Source: Streptomyces sp. Je 1-79 (lineage in GTDB: Bacteria > Actinomycetota > Actinomycetes > Streptomycetales > Streptomycetaceae). Taken from it: a stretch of 64,000 bases of DNA. Positions 43,386 through 51,658 of the stretch are shown here, piece by piece (within the stretch, counting starts at the first letter, position 1; the number at the start of each line of letters is the position of its first letter). Under the pieces are notes generated by a model. It was not told the DNA's origin. It saw nothing but the letters and a program-made list of their open reading frames with translations, and did no database searches. The position numbers were made by a program, and so were the translations under genes. The DNA is taken from contig NZ_JAMGSL010000004.1 in NCBI RefSeq assembly GCF_025195125.1, positions 434,001 through 498,000 on the forward strand, in the 5' to 3' direction.

Positions 43386-44570
43386 ATGACCCAGCGTACG
43401 AGACAGGGGGCGGTGGCCTTCGCGGCGGTCCTGCTCACAGCGGCGACCGGTTGCGCCGGCACCCCCGCCGGCCCACCCGCGCGGCCCGACCCGGCGAGCA
43501 CCGGCCCCTCGGGTGTCGGCGGGGCCGCCTCCGCCCGGACCGGCTTCACCCTCGTCGCCTCCGGCGACGTCCTGCCGCACGACTCGATCATCGCCCGGGC
43601 CGCCGCCGACGCGAAGGGCAGGGGATACGACTTCCGGCCGATGTTCTCCGGCGTCAAGGGGGTCGTCTCGGGGGCCGACCTGGCGATCTGCCACATGGAG
43701 ACCGTGTACGGACCGGAGGGCGGGCCCTACACCGGCTACCCGGCCTTCAAGTCCCCGCCCGAGATCGCCCCCGCGCTCAAGGAGACCGGCTACGACTCCT
43801 GCTCCACGGCCTCCAACCACACCCTCGACGACGGCGCCGCCGGCCTCGCCCGCACCCTCGACGCCCTCGACAGGGCGGGTGTCCGGCACGCCGGTTCGGC
43901 CCGTACCGCCGAGGAGGCGGCCCGCCCCACGCTGCTCAGGGCGGGCGACGCCACCGTCGCCCAACTGGCGTACACCTACGACACCAACGGCCGTCCGCTG
44001 CCCGCCGGCAAGCCGTGGTCGGTCAACCTGATCGACGAGCGGAAGATCGTCGCCGACGCCCGGGCCGCCCGCGAGGCAGGCGCCGACGTCGTCGTGGTCA
44101 GCATCCACTGGGGCACGGAGTGGCAGGCCGCCCCCGACGAGCGGCAGCTCACGCTGGGCCGGTCCCTCACGGCCTCGAAGACCGCCGGCAGGCCCGACAT
44201 CGACCTGATCCTCGGCACTCACGCCCATGTCCCGCAGGCGTACGAGAAGGTCAACGGCACCTGGATCGTCTATGGGCTGGGCGACCAGATCGCCGGCGAC
44301 ATGGTCAATCACGAGGGCGCCTTCGACCCGCGCGGCAACCAGGGGACCCTCGCCCGCTTCACGTTCACCCCGCCCGCCGCCGCCGGCGCGCGCTGGGACG
44401 TCGCCAAGGCCGAGTTCCTCCCGCAGTGGTTCGACACGGGGCGCGGCCGGGTGGTCGACCTCAACGCCGCCATCAGGAAGGGCGAACCCCTCACCGCCGT
44501 ACGCGACACCATCCGGGACGTCGTCCTCGGCCGGGGCGCGGCGAAGGACGGTCTGGCCATGGGGGAGTAG
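43386..44570 (+). CDS. CapA-family (poly-gamma-glutamate-type) lipoprotein
   Basis: 394 residues. Signal peptide with lipobox TAATGC (Cys near 23), Pro/Gly linker, then the metallophosphatase-like CapA fold: VASGDVLPHD, AICHMETVYG, STASNHTLDDG, VVSIHWGTEWQAAP and LILGTHAHVPQ, the Asp, Asn and His metal ligands in the usual order. Family members take part in capsule poly-glutamate synthesis or act as surface hydrolases; the latter seems likely here as no capBC is present. ATG 43386 has a weak GGAG-type ribosome-binding site. Confidence 0.9.
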   Translation: MTQRTRQGAVAFAAVLLTAATGCAGTPAGPPARPDPASTGPSGVGGAASARTGFTLVASGDVLPHDSIIARAAADAKGRGYDFRPMFSGVKGVVSGADLAICHMETVYGPEGGPYTGYPAFKSPPEIAPALKETGYDSCSTASNHTLDDGAAGLARTLDALDRAGVRHAGSARTAEEAARPTLLRAGDATVAQLAYTYDTNGRPLPAGKPWSVNLIDERKIVADARAAREAGADVVVVSIHWGTEWQAAPDERQLTLGRSLTASKTAGRPDIDLILGTHAHVPQAYEKVNGTWIVYGLGDQIAGDMVNHEGAFDPRGNQGTLARFTFTPPAAAGARWDVAKAEFLPQWFDTGRGRVVDLNAAIRKGEPLTAVRDTIRDVVLGRGAAKDGLAMGE

Positions 44571-44667
44571 GCCATCCGCCCATCGGGTGCTTTCCGGCGG
44601 GCGGCCGGTGTGGATGGAGGGTGCCGGGCTTCGGCCGTGCGAGCTATTAGTCATGAAAAAGGATGAG

Positions 44668-45522
44668 ATGCCTACGGGGCGTCGGACGGTTCTGCGGATC
44701 GCCGCCGCCCTCGGAGCCACAGCCACGTTCGGAGCCCTCTCGGCAGACCGCCTGGCGTTGCCCCCGGGCGCCGCGCCGGAGGGCGCCGGAGCCGCCGGAG
44801 GGCCCGCCCCCGGCAGCGGCCCGGCGGCGGGGCCGCAGGCGAGGACGCGGCTGCGGCCGTCCGCGTACCGGCTCCAGCCGATGACGGCGTACGCGCCCCC
44901 GGCCTTCCGCCGTGCGCTGCCGCCGGTCCGCCAGCGGCCGTTCCTCCAGATGTCCGGCGTCGGCCGTTCGATGGTGCTCACCTTCGACGACGGTCCCGAC
45001 CCCCGCTACACCCCCGAGATCCTCGCCATCCTGCGCCGTCACGGCTGCCGGGCCATGTTCTTCGTCTGCGGCGAGATGGCGGTCGAGAACCAGGACCTGG
45101 TACGGGAGATGGCCGCGGACGGGCACGTGGTCGGCAACCACTCCTGGTCCCATCCGCTGATCCCCAAGCTGCGGCCCTCCCGCATCCGGGACGAGCTGGG
45201 CTCCACCAGTGATCTCGTCGAGAAGGTCCTCGGCTCCGCCCCGCGCTGGTACCGCGCCCCGTTCGGGGCGTGGAACCGGCTCTCCTTCGAGATCGGCGCC
45301 GAGCTCGGCATGGAGCCGCTCGCCTGGACCGTCGACACCCTCGACTGGAAGGAGCCGGGCACCGACAGCATCGTGCGCCGGGTCCTGGACGGGGCGGCGC
45401 CCGGAGTCGTCGTCCTCTCGCACGACGCGGGCGGCAACCGCTCGCAGAGCGTGGCCGCGCTCAGGCGGTACCTGCCCGAACTCATCGACGCCGGCTACCG
45501 CATCACGGTGCCCCGAAGCTGA
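44668..45522 (+). CDS. Exported polysaccharide deacetylase (NodB domain)
   Basis: About 284 residues. A twin-Arg-type signal (TGRRTVLRIAAALGATATFG) suggests Tat export. The NodB domain (~95-280) has the metal and catalytic motifs TFDDGPD near 105, HSWSHP and RAPFGAW, and the closing VVLSHDAGG. It removes N- or O-acetyl groups from sugar polymers such as peptidoglycan or chitin. ATG 44668 is chosen (GGA five bases upstream); ATG 44653 is five codons earlier. It follows the CapA gene by about 100 bases and ends in a strong shared terminator. Confidence 0.88.
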   Translation: MPTGRRTVLRIAAALGATATFGALSADRLALPPGAAPEGAGAAGGPAPGSGPAAGPQARTRLRPSAYRLQPMTAYAPPAFRRALPPVRQRPFLQMSGVGRSMVLTFDDGPDPRYTPEILAILRRHGCRAMFFVCGEMAVENQDLVREMAADGHVVGNHSWSHPLIPKLRPSRIRDELGSTSDLVEKVLGSAPRWYRAPFGAWNRLSFEIGAELGMEPLAWTVDTLDWKEPGTDSIVRRVLDGAAPGVVVLSHDAGGNRSQSVAALRRYLPELIDAGYRITVPRS

Positions 45523-45532
45523 GTCCGTACGG

Positions 45533-45570
45533 CGAAGGCCCCCGGCGCACCGTCGCGCCGGGGGCCTTCG
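45533..45570. terminator. Bidirectional terminator between deacetylase and sortase genes
   Basis: A perfect stem of 15-16 bp (45533-45548 with 45555-45570, CGAAGGCCCCCGGCGC and complement) with a six-base loop, placed 10 bases after the deacetylase stop and 18 before the sortase stop on the other strand. It can serve both. Confidence 0.9.
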
Positions 45571-45588
45571 TGCGGGCGTGCCGACCGC

Positions 45589-46251
45589 TCAGTTGGAGCC
45601 GATCATGCGGGCGTAGACCACCACGTTGCCCTCGTAGCCGTGCACCCGGGAGTAGCCGCCGCCGCACGTGATGACCCGGAGCTCGGGCTCCCCGGTGTCG
45701 GCGTAGACCTGGACGCCGGGGAAGTTGTTCTTGGCGTACACCTCGATGCCGTAGATCTCGAAGACCGCGACCCGGCCGTCGTACCGCTCCACCTCGACGT
45801 GCTGGCCCTTCTCCAGCGAGCCGAGGCCGTAGAAGACCGCCGGGCCCGCCTCGTTGTCGACATGGCCGACGACGACGGACGTGCCGCGCTGCCCGGGCGC
45901 GATGCCGTTCTGGTACCAGCCGGCGAGGTTGGGGTCCTGCGGGGGCGGGGCCTCGATCCAGCCGGCCGCGTCCAGACCCACGTCCATGATCGGGGCGTTG
46001 ACCCTGATCGACGGGATCCTGATGCGTGACGCCGGGGCGGCGGGCAGGGGCTCGACACCACTGGACGCCGGGGGCGGGGGTCCGGTGAGCCGGACCCCGG
46101 GCGCCTCGGCCGCCGCGGGCTGCGGCGGGCCGACCTCCACGTCGACTCCGTTGCGCATCATCGCCAGACCGGACAGCATGACGAGAGCCAGGACGCCCCA
46201 CGGTTGGCGTCTTCGTCTCGGCTCAAAGACGCGGAAGTCCTTGGGGCGCAT
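45589..46251 (-). CDS. Class F sortase
   Basis: 220 residues. One N-terminal membrane anchor (PWGVLALVMLSGLAMM), a Pro-rich stem, then the sortase beta barrel with catalytic His in SVVVGHVDN (near 129), Cys in LRVITCGG (near 194) and Arg in YSRVHGYEGN. It would link proteins with a C-terminal sorting signal to the cell wall. Two secreted proteins with matching C-terminal anchors are encoded beside it (46631-47152 and 47255-47815), so they are likely substrates. ATG 46251 has GGGAGAA upstream. Confidence 0.92.
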   Translation of the reverse strand: MRPKDFRVFEPRRRRQPWGVLALVMLSGLAMMRNGVDVEVGPPQPAAAEAPGVRLTGPPPPASSGVEPLPAAPASRIRIPSIRVNAPIMDVGLDAAGWIEAPPPQDPNLAGWYQNGIAPGQRGTSVVVGHVDNEAGPAVFYGLGSLEKGQHVEVERYDGRVAVFEIYGIEVYAKNNFPGVQVYADTGEPELRVITCGGGYSRVHGYEGNVVVYARMIGSN

Positions 46252-46630
46252 GGTTCTCCCTTCGTGGCGTCGTCAGAACGGTAAGGGCGGCGGGCCGGAC
46301 CGGCGATCAGAGCGGGGCGAACGGGTGGTGGCCGGATTTCCGGCCGGACGCGGTGGAGCCGAGTGCGGGCCCGGGGCCCTTCGTACCTGAGGGCAGGCCG
46401 GGTGACGGGGACGATGACCCATCCGAGTAATCGTCCGATAAGCCTCCTGGTGCTCTGTGACCTGCGGCTCCGCCAGATCCAGGGCTGTTTCCCCGGCGTG
46501 TCGCCTCACCGGGGTGGCCCAGTGCCGAAATGCGCAGGTCGCCACTGCTTGTGATGGTTCGTCATGGAAGGCGTACTCGTCGAATCTCCCGGAGCACCGC
46601 TTTGGGGCGTCTTCCACTGGAGGTTCAACC
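46252..46630. other. Divergent intergenic region, sortase to secreted protein
   Basis: About 380 bases without a gene. It should hold promoters for both directions; GGAGG seven bases before ATG 46631 is the ribosome-binding site of the secreted protein gene. No clear operator seen. Confidence 0.5.
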
Positions 46631-47152
46631 ATGCGTGCTGCACGCACTCTGGCGGTGACCGCCACCGCGATCGCGGCGGTCGGGCTCGCCGCCCCTCTCG
46701 CCGCCGCCACCCACGGGCCCAGCGCTCTGACCGTCAGCGCCTTCCAGGTCGACCGGGGCGGTGACGGTTCCAACAACGTCACCGTCTCGCCCTCCGCCGT
46801 CCACCAGGGAGGCATCCTCACGATCACCGCCAGGGGCTGCGCCGGAGGCACGGTCACGTCCAACGCCTTCCCGACGGTCACCCTGTCCGGCAACAACAAC
46901 GTCGCCACCGCCACCGCCCGCATCCACAACAACGCCACGCCCGGCCAGTACAACCTGGCCGTCCAGTGCAACGGCCGGACGCTCACGCAGTCCTTCCGCG
47001 TCCTGTCCGGTCAGGGCGCGCAGGGCGGCATCGGCGGCTCGCTCGCGCCGAGCTCCACGGAGATGGCGGTCGGCGGTTCGCTCGTCGCCGCGGCCGCGCT
47101 CGGCGGCGGTCTGTTCATCGCCCGCCGCCGTATGAACGGCGGAAGGGCCTGA
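46631..47152 (+). CDS. Secreted, C-terminally anchored protein, paralogue A
   Basis: 173 residues: Sec signal peptide (1-26, ends AAAT), a small beta domain (~35-115) with VTVSPSAVHQGGILTITARG and a Cys pair (GCAGG, VQCNG) likely bridged, then QGAQGGIGGS, a hydrophobic helix (GGSLVAAAALGGGLFIA) and a short RRRMNGGR tail. Helix plus Arg tail behind a short conserved motif is the layout of a sortase sorting signal, though no LPxTG is present. The convergent neighbour is a paralogue with the same pattern, and a class F sortase gene is divergent from this one. Confidence 0.85.
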   Translation: MRAARTLAVTATAIAAVGLAAPLAAATHGPSALTVSAFQVDRGGDGSNNVTVSPSAVHQGGILTITARGCAGGTVTSNAFPTVTLSGNNNVATATARIHNNATPGQYNLAVQCNGRTLTQSFRVLSGQGAQGGIGGSLAPSSTEMAVGGSLVAAAALGGGLFIARRRMNGGRA

Positions 47153-47178
47153 CCGCCGAACCTCCCGGTCGGCCGTAT

Positions 47179-47228
47179 ACGCCCGTCGCCCCCGAATCCT
47201 GAACCCAGGATTCGGGGGCGACGGGCGT
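47179..47228. terminator. Bidirectional terminator between the two secreted-protein genes
   Basis: A perfect 23-bp stem (47179-47201 with 47206-47228) around a four-base AACC loop, 26 bases from each gene's stop. This is the strongest hairpin in the window and separates two convergent genes. Confidence 0.93.
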
Positions 47229-47254
47229 GTGAGGGGCGGTGGCCCGCTCCGCGG

Positions 47255-47815
47255 TCAGTGACGCCGGCCGCGGTCGGCGAGCGCCCGGCGCCGCACGACG
47301 TAGACGGTTCCCGTGGCCGCGGCGAGGACGAGCCCCGCACCGGCCGCCAGGGCCACCGTGTCGACCCCTCGGACCGAACCGCCGAGACCGCCCTGGACAC
47401 CCCGGGGGGTGGTGAGGATGGTCGAGCTGGTGGTCGGGGTCGCGGTGGTGCCGCTGATGGTCAGATTGACGGTGTCCGTGATGCCGCCGGTGCAGTTGAA
47501 CGCCACCGTGTAGACGGCACCGCGCCTGGCGTCCGCGTCCACCGTGGCGGTGGCCGAGGATCCGGGGGCGATGGTCACCGTGTCGAAGATGCCCGCCGAC
47601 GCCATCGCCGTACTACGGCAGCCGGGAGCGGTGAGCGTCACCCGCCCGCCCGGCGACACCAGCGAGGGCGACACGACGAAGTCGCCCGGAGCCCTCGCTC
47701 CGGCGGCGTTGGGGTTCGGTGCGGGTGCGCCGTCCGCCGCGGCGGCGACGGGAGCGGCCAGGGCGAGAGTGGCCGCTCCCAGCAGGGCAGTGGACACGGC
47801 ACGTATCGCGCGCAT
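47255..47815 (-). CDS. Secreted, C-terminally anchored protein, paralogue B
   Basis: 186 residues, same plan as the convergent paralogue: signal peptide (1-27), beta domain with VVSPSLVSPGGRVTLTAPGC and a second Cys in VAFNCTGG, a Thr/Ser-rich stretch, then PRGVQGGLGGS, a hydrophobic helix (VALAAGAGLVLAAATGTVYV) and VRRRALADRGRRH tail. The shared QGG-I/L-GGS element sits just before the helix in both proteins. Probably displayed on the surface, either by sortase or as a membrane-anchored protein. ATG 47815 follows GGAGG. Confidence 0.85.
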   Translation of the reverse strand: MRAIRAVSTALLGAATLALAAPVAAAADGAPAPNPNAAGARAPGDFVVSPSLVSPGGRVTLTAPGCRSTAMASAGIFDTVTIAPGSSATATVDADARRGAVYTVAFNCTGGITDTVNLTISGTTATPTTSSTILTTPRGVQGGLGGSVRGVDTVALAAGAGLVLAAATGTVYVVRRRALADRGRRH

Positions 47816-47987
47816 GGAATCCTCCGGGTCCCCGAGGAGCAGCCGCGGAAGGGGTTTCCGCGCAAAGGACAGGGCATGCCCCTCGATACCCGAAACGCTA
47901 GGAGCGCACTATCACAGCCGCGATCCCAGACAGGCGAATGGGGCACCGATGTCACCCGACCGGCCTACCCGGCGTGTCGCGCCGCCG

Positions 47988-48752
47988 CTAGTTCGTGAGG
48001 TGGGGGAACAGGTCGATGAAGGGTGTGGCCGTCGCCGAGATGCCGCGTCCGAACGGCGCGTCGAAGTCCCAGATCAGGAAGAGCAGGAAGGCGATGAGCG
48101 CGCTGAAGAGACCCGCGAGGAGCAGTTCCCGGCCGGTGCGCCGGATCTGCAGGGTGAAGATGAGCCCGACCGTCACCAGCGCCCCGATGATCAGGCCGAA
48201 CCACACCACCCCGGGCATCGTCGCCCCCGCGTTCTGCCCCCGGGCGCCCCGGGCGTCGTCCACCACGGCCACCTGGTCCACGAGGGGCTGGTACGCCTGT
48301 CCCTCGTGGTCGTCGGCCGGCCGGTAGTCGGTCACGGACCGGCGCACCTGCTCCAGGAGCCGGGTGCCCTCCTCGCTGAGCTCGCCGTGCTCGGACATGT
48401 ACGTCCACTCCTCGTCGACCACGTACGAGGCGTACGCGTCGACGTCGGAGCGGATCCGGTTCCGGACGTCGGCCGGGTAGACCTCGGCCCTGGCCGAGAT
48501 CTCGTGCAGCGCCTGGGCCTCCTGGCGCACGGTCTCCTGGGCCGCGCCGCGCGCCTCCCAGACGCCCGCGATCGCGAGGCCGAGCACGATCGCGTAGATC
48601 ACGCCGATCATCATCGTCATGTACTCCATGACGTCGGGCGTCTCGCTGGGGTCGTCGTCGTCGGGGACCCGGCGGTTGTTGATGACGACGATGGTGAGGA
48701 CGACCGCGCAGGCGGCGGCCATCGCGATGGTCAGGACAAGCCATTCGGACAT
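47988..48752 (-). CDS. DUF4239 membrane protein
   Basis: 254 residues with four hydrophobic helices, two near the N-terminus (LVLTIAMAAACAVVLTIVVI; MTMMIGVIYAIVLGLAIAGV) and two near the C-terminus (GVVWFGLIIGALVTVGLIFT; LLLAGLFSALIAFLLFLIWD). Between them is a long acidic helical region (EARGAAQETVRQEAQALHEI). This bestrophin-like layout is that of DUF4239, suspected ion channels of unknown role. ATG 48752. It is followed upstream in the same direction by the Pro-rich membrane protein gene, 19 bases away. Confidence 0.85.
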   Translation of the reverse strand: MSEWLVLTIAMAAACAVVLTIVVINNRRVPDDDDPSETPDVMEYMTMMIGVIYAIVLGLAIAGVWEARGAAQETVRQEAQALHEISARAEVYPADVRNRIRSDVDAYASYVVDEEWTYMSEHGELSEEGTRLLEQVRRSVTDYRPADDHEGQAYQPLVDQVAVVDDARGARGQNAGATMPGVVWFGLIIGALVTVGLIFTLQIRRTGRELLLAGLFSALIAFLLFLIWDFDAPFGRGISATATPFIDLFPHLTN

Positions 48753-48771
48753 GGGGTTTCCTTCCGCGGGC

Positions 48772-49383
48772 TCAGCGGGAGCGGGGACGCAGGATCGCTG
48801 TCGCGAGCACCGCGGGGGCGGTGACCAGCAGCATCAGGGAGACGAGCGAGGGGCCGCCGTCGGGTTGGGGCCGTGCGGCGCGGCGGTAGGCGGGCAGGGC
48901 GACGGGGGTGGTGGCCGCCGGCCGCGGACGCAGTGAAGGCGTCGGGGACGGCGGGGGAGGGGGTGCCTCGGGTGCCGGTGCGGGTGGCGGGGGCGGCGGG
49001 GCCGGTGCCCGGGTCGGCGGGGCGGGCCGCGGCCGGGGCGGTGGGGGCGGTGGATCCGCGTGTACGGGAGGGGGCGGCGGCGTGGGTCTCGGCGTCGTCG
49101 GCTCCGGCGTCGGCTCGGGTGTGGGTTCCGGCGTGGGATCCGGCGTCGGTTCCGGTGTGGGCGTCGGACACGGCGGCGGGGGAGGAGTCGGTGTGGGCGA
49201 GCAGGCGCCCGGCCCGCTGACCGCGACCGAGGTGTTCGAGCCGCCCGGCCCCGTCGTGGCGTAGGCGCAGGCATCGGCGGCCGCGGGCGGCGCAGGCGCG
49301 GCGAACAGCCACAGCAGCGCCGCGGCCGCCAGTGGCCGCGCGAGGAGAGTTCCGTACAGAGGCAGAGGCACGCCGAAGAGCAT
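48772..49383 (-). CDS. Proline-rich surface protein with C-terminal membrane helix
   Basis: 203 residues: signal peptide (LARPLAAAALLWLFAAPAPP), a short Cys-containing segment (DACAYATTGPGG, GACSPT), about 100 residues of Pro-Thr-Glu and Pro-rich repeats (PTPEPTPDPTPEPTPEP), then a transmembrane helix (SLVSLMLLVTAPAVLATAIL) and Arg-rich end. It would cross the wall as an extended stalk. ATG 49383 has AGGAC upstream; a GTG lies two codons earlier. No family recognised. Confidence 0.7.
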   Translation of the reverse strand: MLFGVPLPLYGTLLARPLAAAALLWLFAAPAPPAAADACAYATTGPGGSNTSVAVSGPGACSPTPTPPPPPCPTPTPEPTPDPTPEPTPEPTPEPTTPRPTPPPPPVHADPPPPPPRPRPAPPTRAPAPPPPPPAPAPEAPPPPPSPTPSLRPRPAATTPVALPAYRRAARPQPDGGPSLVSLMLLVTAPAVLATAILRPRSR

Positions 49384-49578
49384 GATCACAGTCCTGGCCC
49401 ACCACGCCGGGAATCGGCCCGGATTCCCCGGATGGTGGGGATCTCGGCGCCCACGCGTTTGACGATCTCCGAAAGATTTCCCGCGCCCATTGAGCACGGC
49501 GCGCACGGGCCCCGTATCCAATGCCGGGAAGCGGCCGCAGAGGCTGCGCCGACAAGCAATGAAGCAATGGGAGTTGAC

Positions 49579-50577
49579 ATGAAGACCTGGGGGAACGCGG
49601 CACTCGCGCTGACGGCGGCGGCCGTGCTCGCACTGACGACGGCGTGCGGTCAGGAGAAGGGCGACCAGACGCTGGGCGGCCAGCCGGCGGGAGCCGCGAA
49701 CCCCGCCGGCGCCCCCGCCGACAACGGTTACAGCTCCGGCGGTTACGCCTCAGGGGGCTACGGCGACGCGGGAAGCGGCGAGGCCGAGCCCGCCGGGCAG
49801 ATGGCGGTGGCGTCCACCAAGCAGCTCGGCAAGGTGGTGACCGACAGCGAGGGCTACACCCTCTACCGCTTCGACAAGGACTCCTCCTCCCCGCCCAAGG
49901 CCACCTGCGAGGGCGACTGCGCCAAGGCGTGGCCCGTGGTGAGCCCCGAGGACGCCAAGGCCCCGGCGGGCGTGGACGCTTCGCTGCTCGGCGAGGTCAC
50001 CCGCGCCGACGGGAGCAAGCAACTGACGCTCGGCGGCTGGCCGATGTATCGGTACGCCAAGGACACCAAGCCCGGCGACCTCAACGGCCAGGGTGTCGGC
50101 GGCACCTGGTTCGCCTCCGCCCCCGACGGCAAGAAGGCCTCGGCGGAGGCCGACGGCGGTGCCGCGGAGGAGGGCGCCGAGGAGGAGGGCGCCAAGGAGG
50201 AGCCGGCGGCCGACGCGGCCGGGCTCTCGGTGCGCGAGGACCCCAAGCTCGGTGAGATCGTGGTCGATTCGCGAGGAATGACGGTCTACCGGTTCAAGAA
50301 GGATTCCGCCTGGCCCATGAAGACGGCCTGCACCGGCGCCTGCCTGGAGAAGTGGCCGGTTGTCGCCCCTGTCGACAAGAACGACATCGAGGGCATCACG
50401 AAGAAGGGCTTCGTCACCTTCTCCCGGCCCGACGGCATCAAGCAGCAGACGATCGACTGCTGGCCGCTCTACACCTTCGCCGGCGACGAGGCGCCCGGAG
50501 ACACCAACGGCCAGGGTGTGGGCGGTACCTGGTACGCCGTCTCTCCCGAGGGAAAGCTGGTCGGAGCGCCCAAGTAG
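49579..50577 (+). CDS. SCO0930-family lipoprotein with repeated domain
   Basis: 332 residues. Signal peptide with lipobox LTTAC (Cys near 23), a Gly/Tyr/Ser-rich segment, then two copies of a ~105-residue secreted-repeat domain (first about 78-190, second about 213-330). Each has LGxxVxDSxGxTxYRFxKDS, then C-x3-C-x3-WPVV, and G-DxNGQGVGGTW. A charged Glu/Ala linker joins them. The pattern is that of small extracytoplasmic proteins thought to bind haem or metal. ATG 49579 has GGGAG six bases upstream. The gene order to the next two genes resembles SCO0930 to rmdA in S. coelicolor (from memory). Confidence 0.88.
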   Translation: MKTWGNAALALTAAAVLALTTACGQEKGDQTLGGQPAGAANPAGAPADNGYSSGGYASGGYGDAGSGEAEPAGQMAVASTKQLGKVVTDSEGYTLYRFDKDSSSPPKATCEGDCAKAWPVVSPEDAKAPAGVDASLLGEVTRADGSKQLTLGGWPMYRYAKDTKPGDLNGQGVGGTWFASAPDGKKASAEADGGAAEEGAEEEGAKEEPAADAAGLSVREDPKLGEIVVDSRGMTVYRFKKDSAWPMKTACTGACLEKWPVVAPVDKNDIEGITKKGFVTFSRPDGIKQQTIDCWPLYTFAGDEAPGDTNGQGVGGTWYAVSPEGKLVGAPK

Positions 50578-50608
50578 GTCCCCCGCGCAGCGCTTCCGGC
50601 CTTGCCGG

Positions 50609-50637
50609 CCCGCCGTCACCCCTCGGGTGACGGCGGG
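50609..50637 (+). terminator. Terminator after the SCO0930-family gene
   Basis: A perfect 13-bp stem (50609-50621 with 50625-50637, CCCGCCGTCACCC and complement) with a three-base loop, 32 bases after the stop codon, followed by TTGG. Confidence 0.85.
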
Positions 50638-50845
50638 TTGGCGCACGTCCGCATGCACGTGAAAATGCACGAGCCGAAGGCGTGAAATCTGCGTTCCTCT
50701 CGCACGTGCCATTGGCGTGTGACCAAGAACGGACCGCGAATTTCCGTTTCCACTCGCTCTCCCGGCGGGCGATCAGTAGCCTCGGCTCGAACACCGGCCG
50801 CGAACACATGGCCGTATCCCCCGTGGCGACTTGTTGGAGACATTG

Positions 50846-51658
50846 ATGGAGCGTCCCGCCTGGGCCCCGCCGGGTATCGATATTTCGGTGCCGAGCGTGT
50901 CCCGAATGTACGACTTCTATCTGGGCGGCTCGCACAATTTCGAGGTGGACCGGGAAGCGGCCCGCAAGGCCATGGAGTTCATGCCGGGGCTCCCCAAGGT
51001 CATGCAGGCGAACCGTGCCTTCATGCGCCGGGCCGTGCGATACGCCGTCGCGAGCGGCGTCACCCAGTTCCTCGACATCGGCTCCGGCATACCGACGTTC
51101 GGCAACGTCCACGAGGTCGCACGGGCCGCGTCGCCGGACGCGAGGGTGGTGTACGTCGACCACGACCCGGTCGCCGTCGCGCACAGCCGCGCGGTGCTGG
51201 AGGGCGAGGACCACGCCGCCGTCGTCGCGGCCGACCTGCGCAAGCCGCGGGAGATCCTCAACAGCGCCGAGGTCCGCCAACTCCTCGACCTGGAGCAGCC
51301 CGTGGCGCTGCTGCTCGTGGCCGTCCTGCACTTCCTGGAGGACGAGGACGACCCGCGCGCGGCGGTCACCGAGCTCCTGGACGCCCTGGCCCCCGGCAGC
51401 CTGCTCGTGCTCACCCACGCCTCCTACGAGCGCATCCCGCTGACGCAGGATCAGGCCGAGGGCACCGTCGGGGTCTACCGCACCATCCGCAACCCCCTCG
51501 TCATGCGCTCGCACAGCGAGATCAGCCGCTTCTTCGACGGCTGCGAACTGGTCGAGCCCGGGCTCGTGGCCATGCCCGAATGGCGGCCCGAGAGCCCGGT
51601 CGAGGAGGAGGATCCCTACGCCTTCTCGGGCTTCGCAGGTGTGGGGCGCAAGGCGTGA
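50846..51658 (+). CDS. DUF574-type SAM-dependent methyltransferase
   Basis: 270 residues. N-terminal ISVPSVSRMYDFYLGGSHNF is the hallmark of this actinobacterial family, with SAM motif I FLDIGSGIPT and acidic VVYVDHDPVAV; LLLVAVLHFLEDEDDP follows. Targets are unknown in general. ATG 50846 has GGAGA seven bases upstream. Its stop overlaps the start of the PAS-GGDEF-EAL gene (GTGA at 51655), so the two are made together. Confidence 0.9.
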   Translation: MERPAWAPPGIDISVPSVSRMYDFYLGGSHNFEVDREAARKAMEFMPGLPKVMQANRAFMRRAVRYAVASGVTQFLDIGSGIPTFGNVHEVARAASPDARVVYVDHDPVAVAHSRAVLEGEDHAAVVAADLRKPREILNSAEVRQLLDLEQPVALLLVAVLHFLEDEDDPRAAVTELLDALAPGSLLVLTHASYERIPLTQDQAEGTVGVYRTIRNPLVMRSHSEISRFFDGCELVEPGLVAMPEWRPESPVEEEDPYAFSGFAGVGRKA

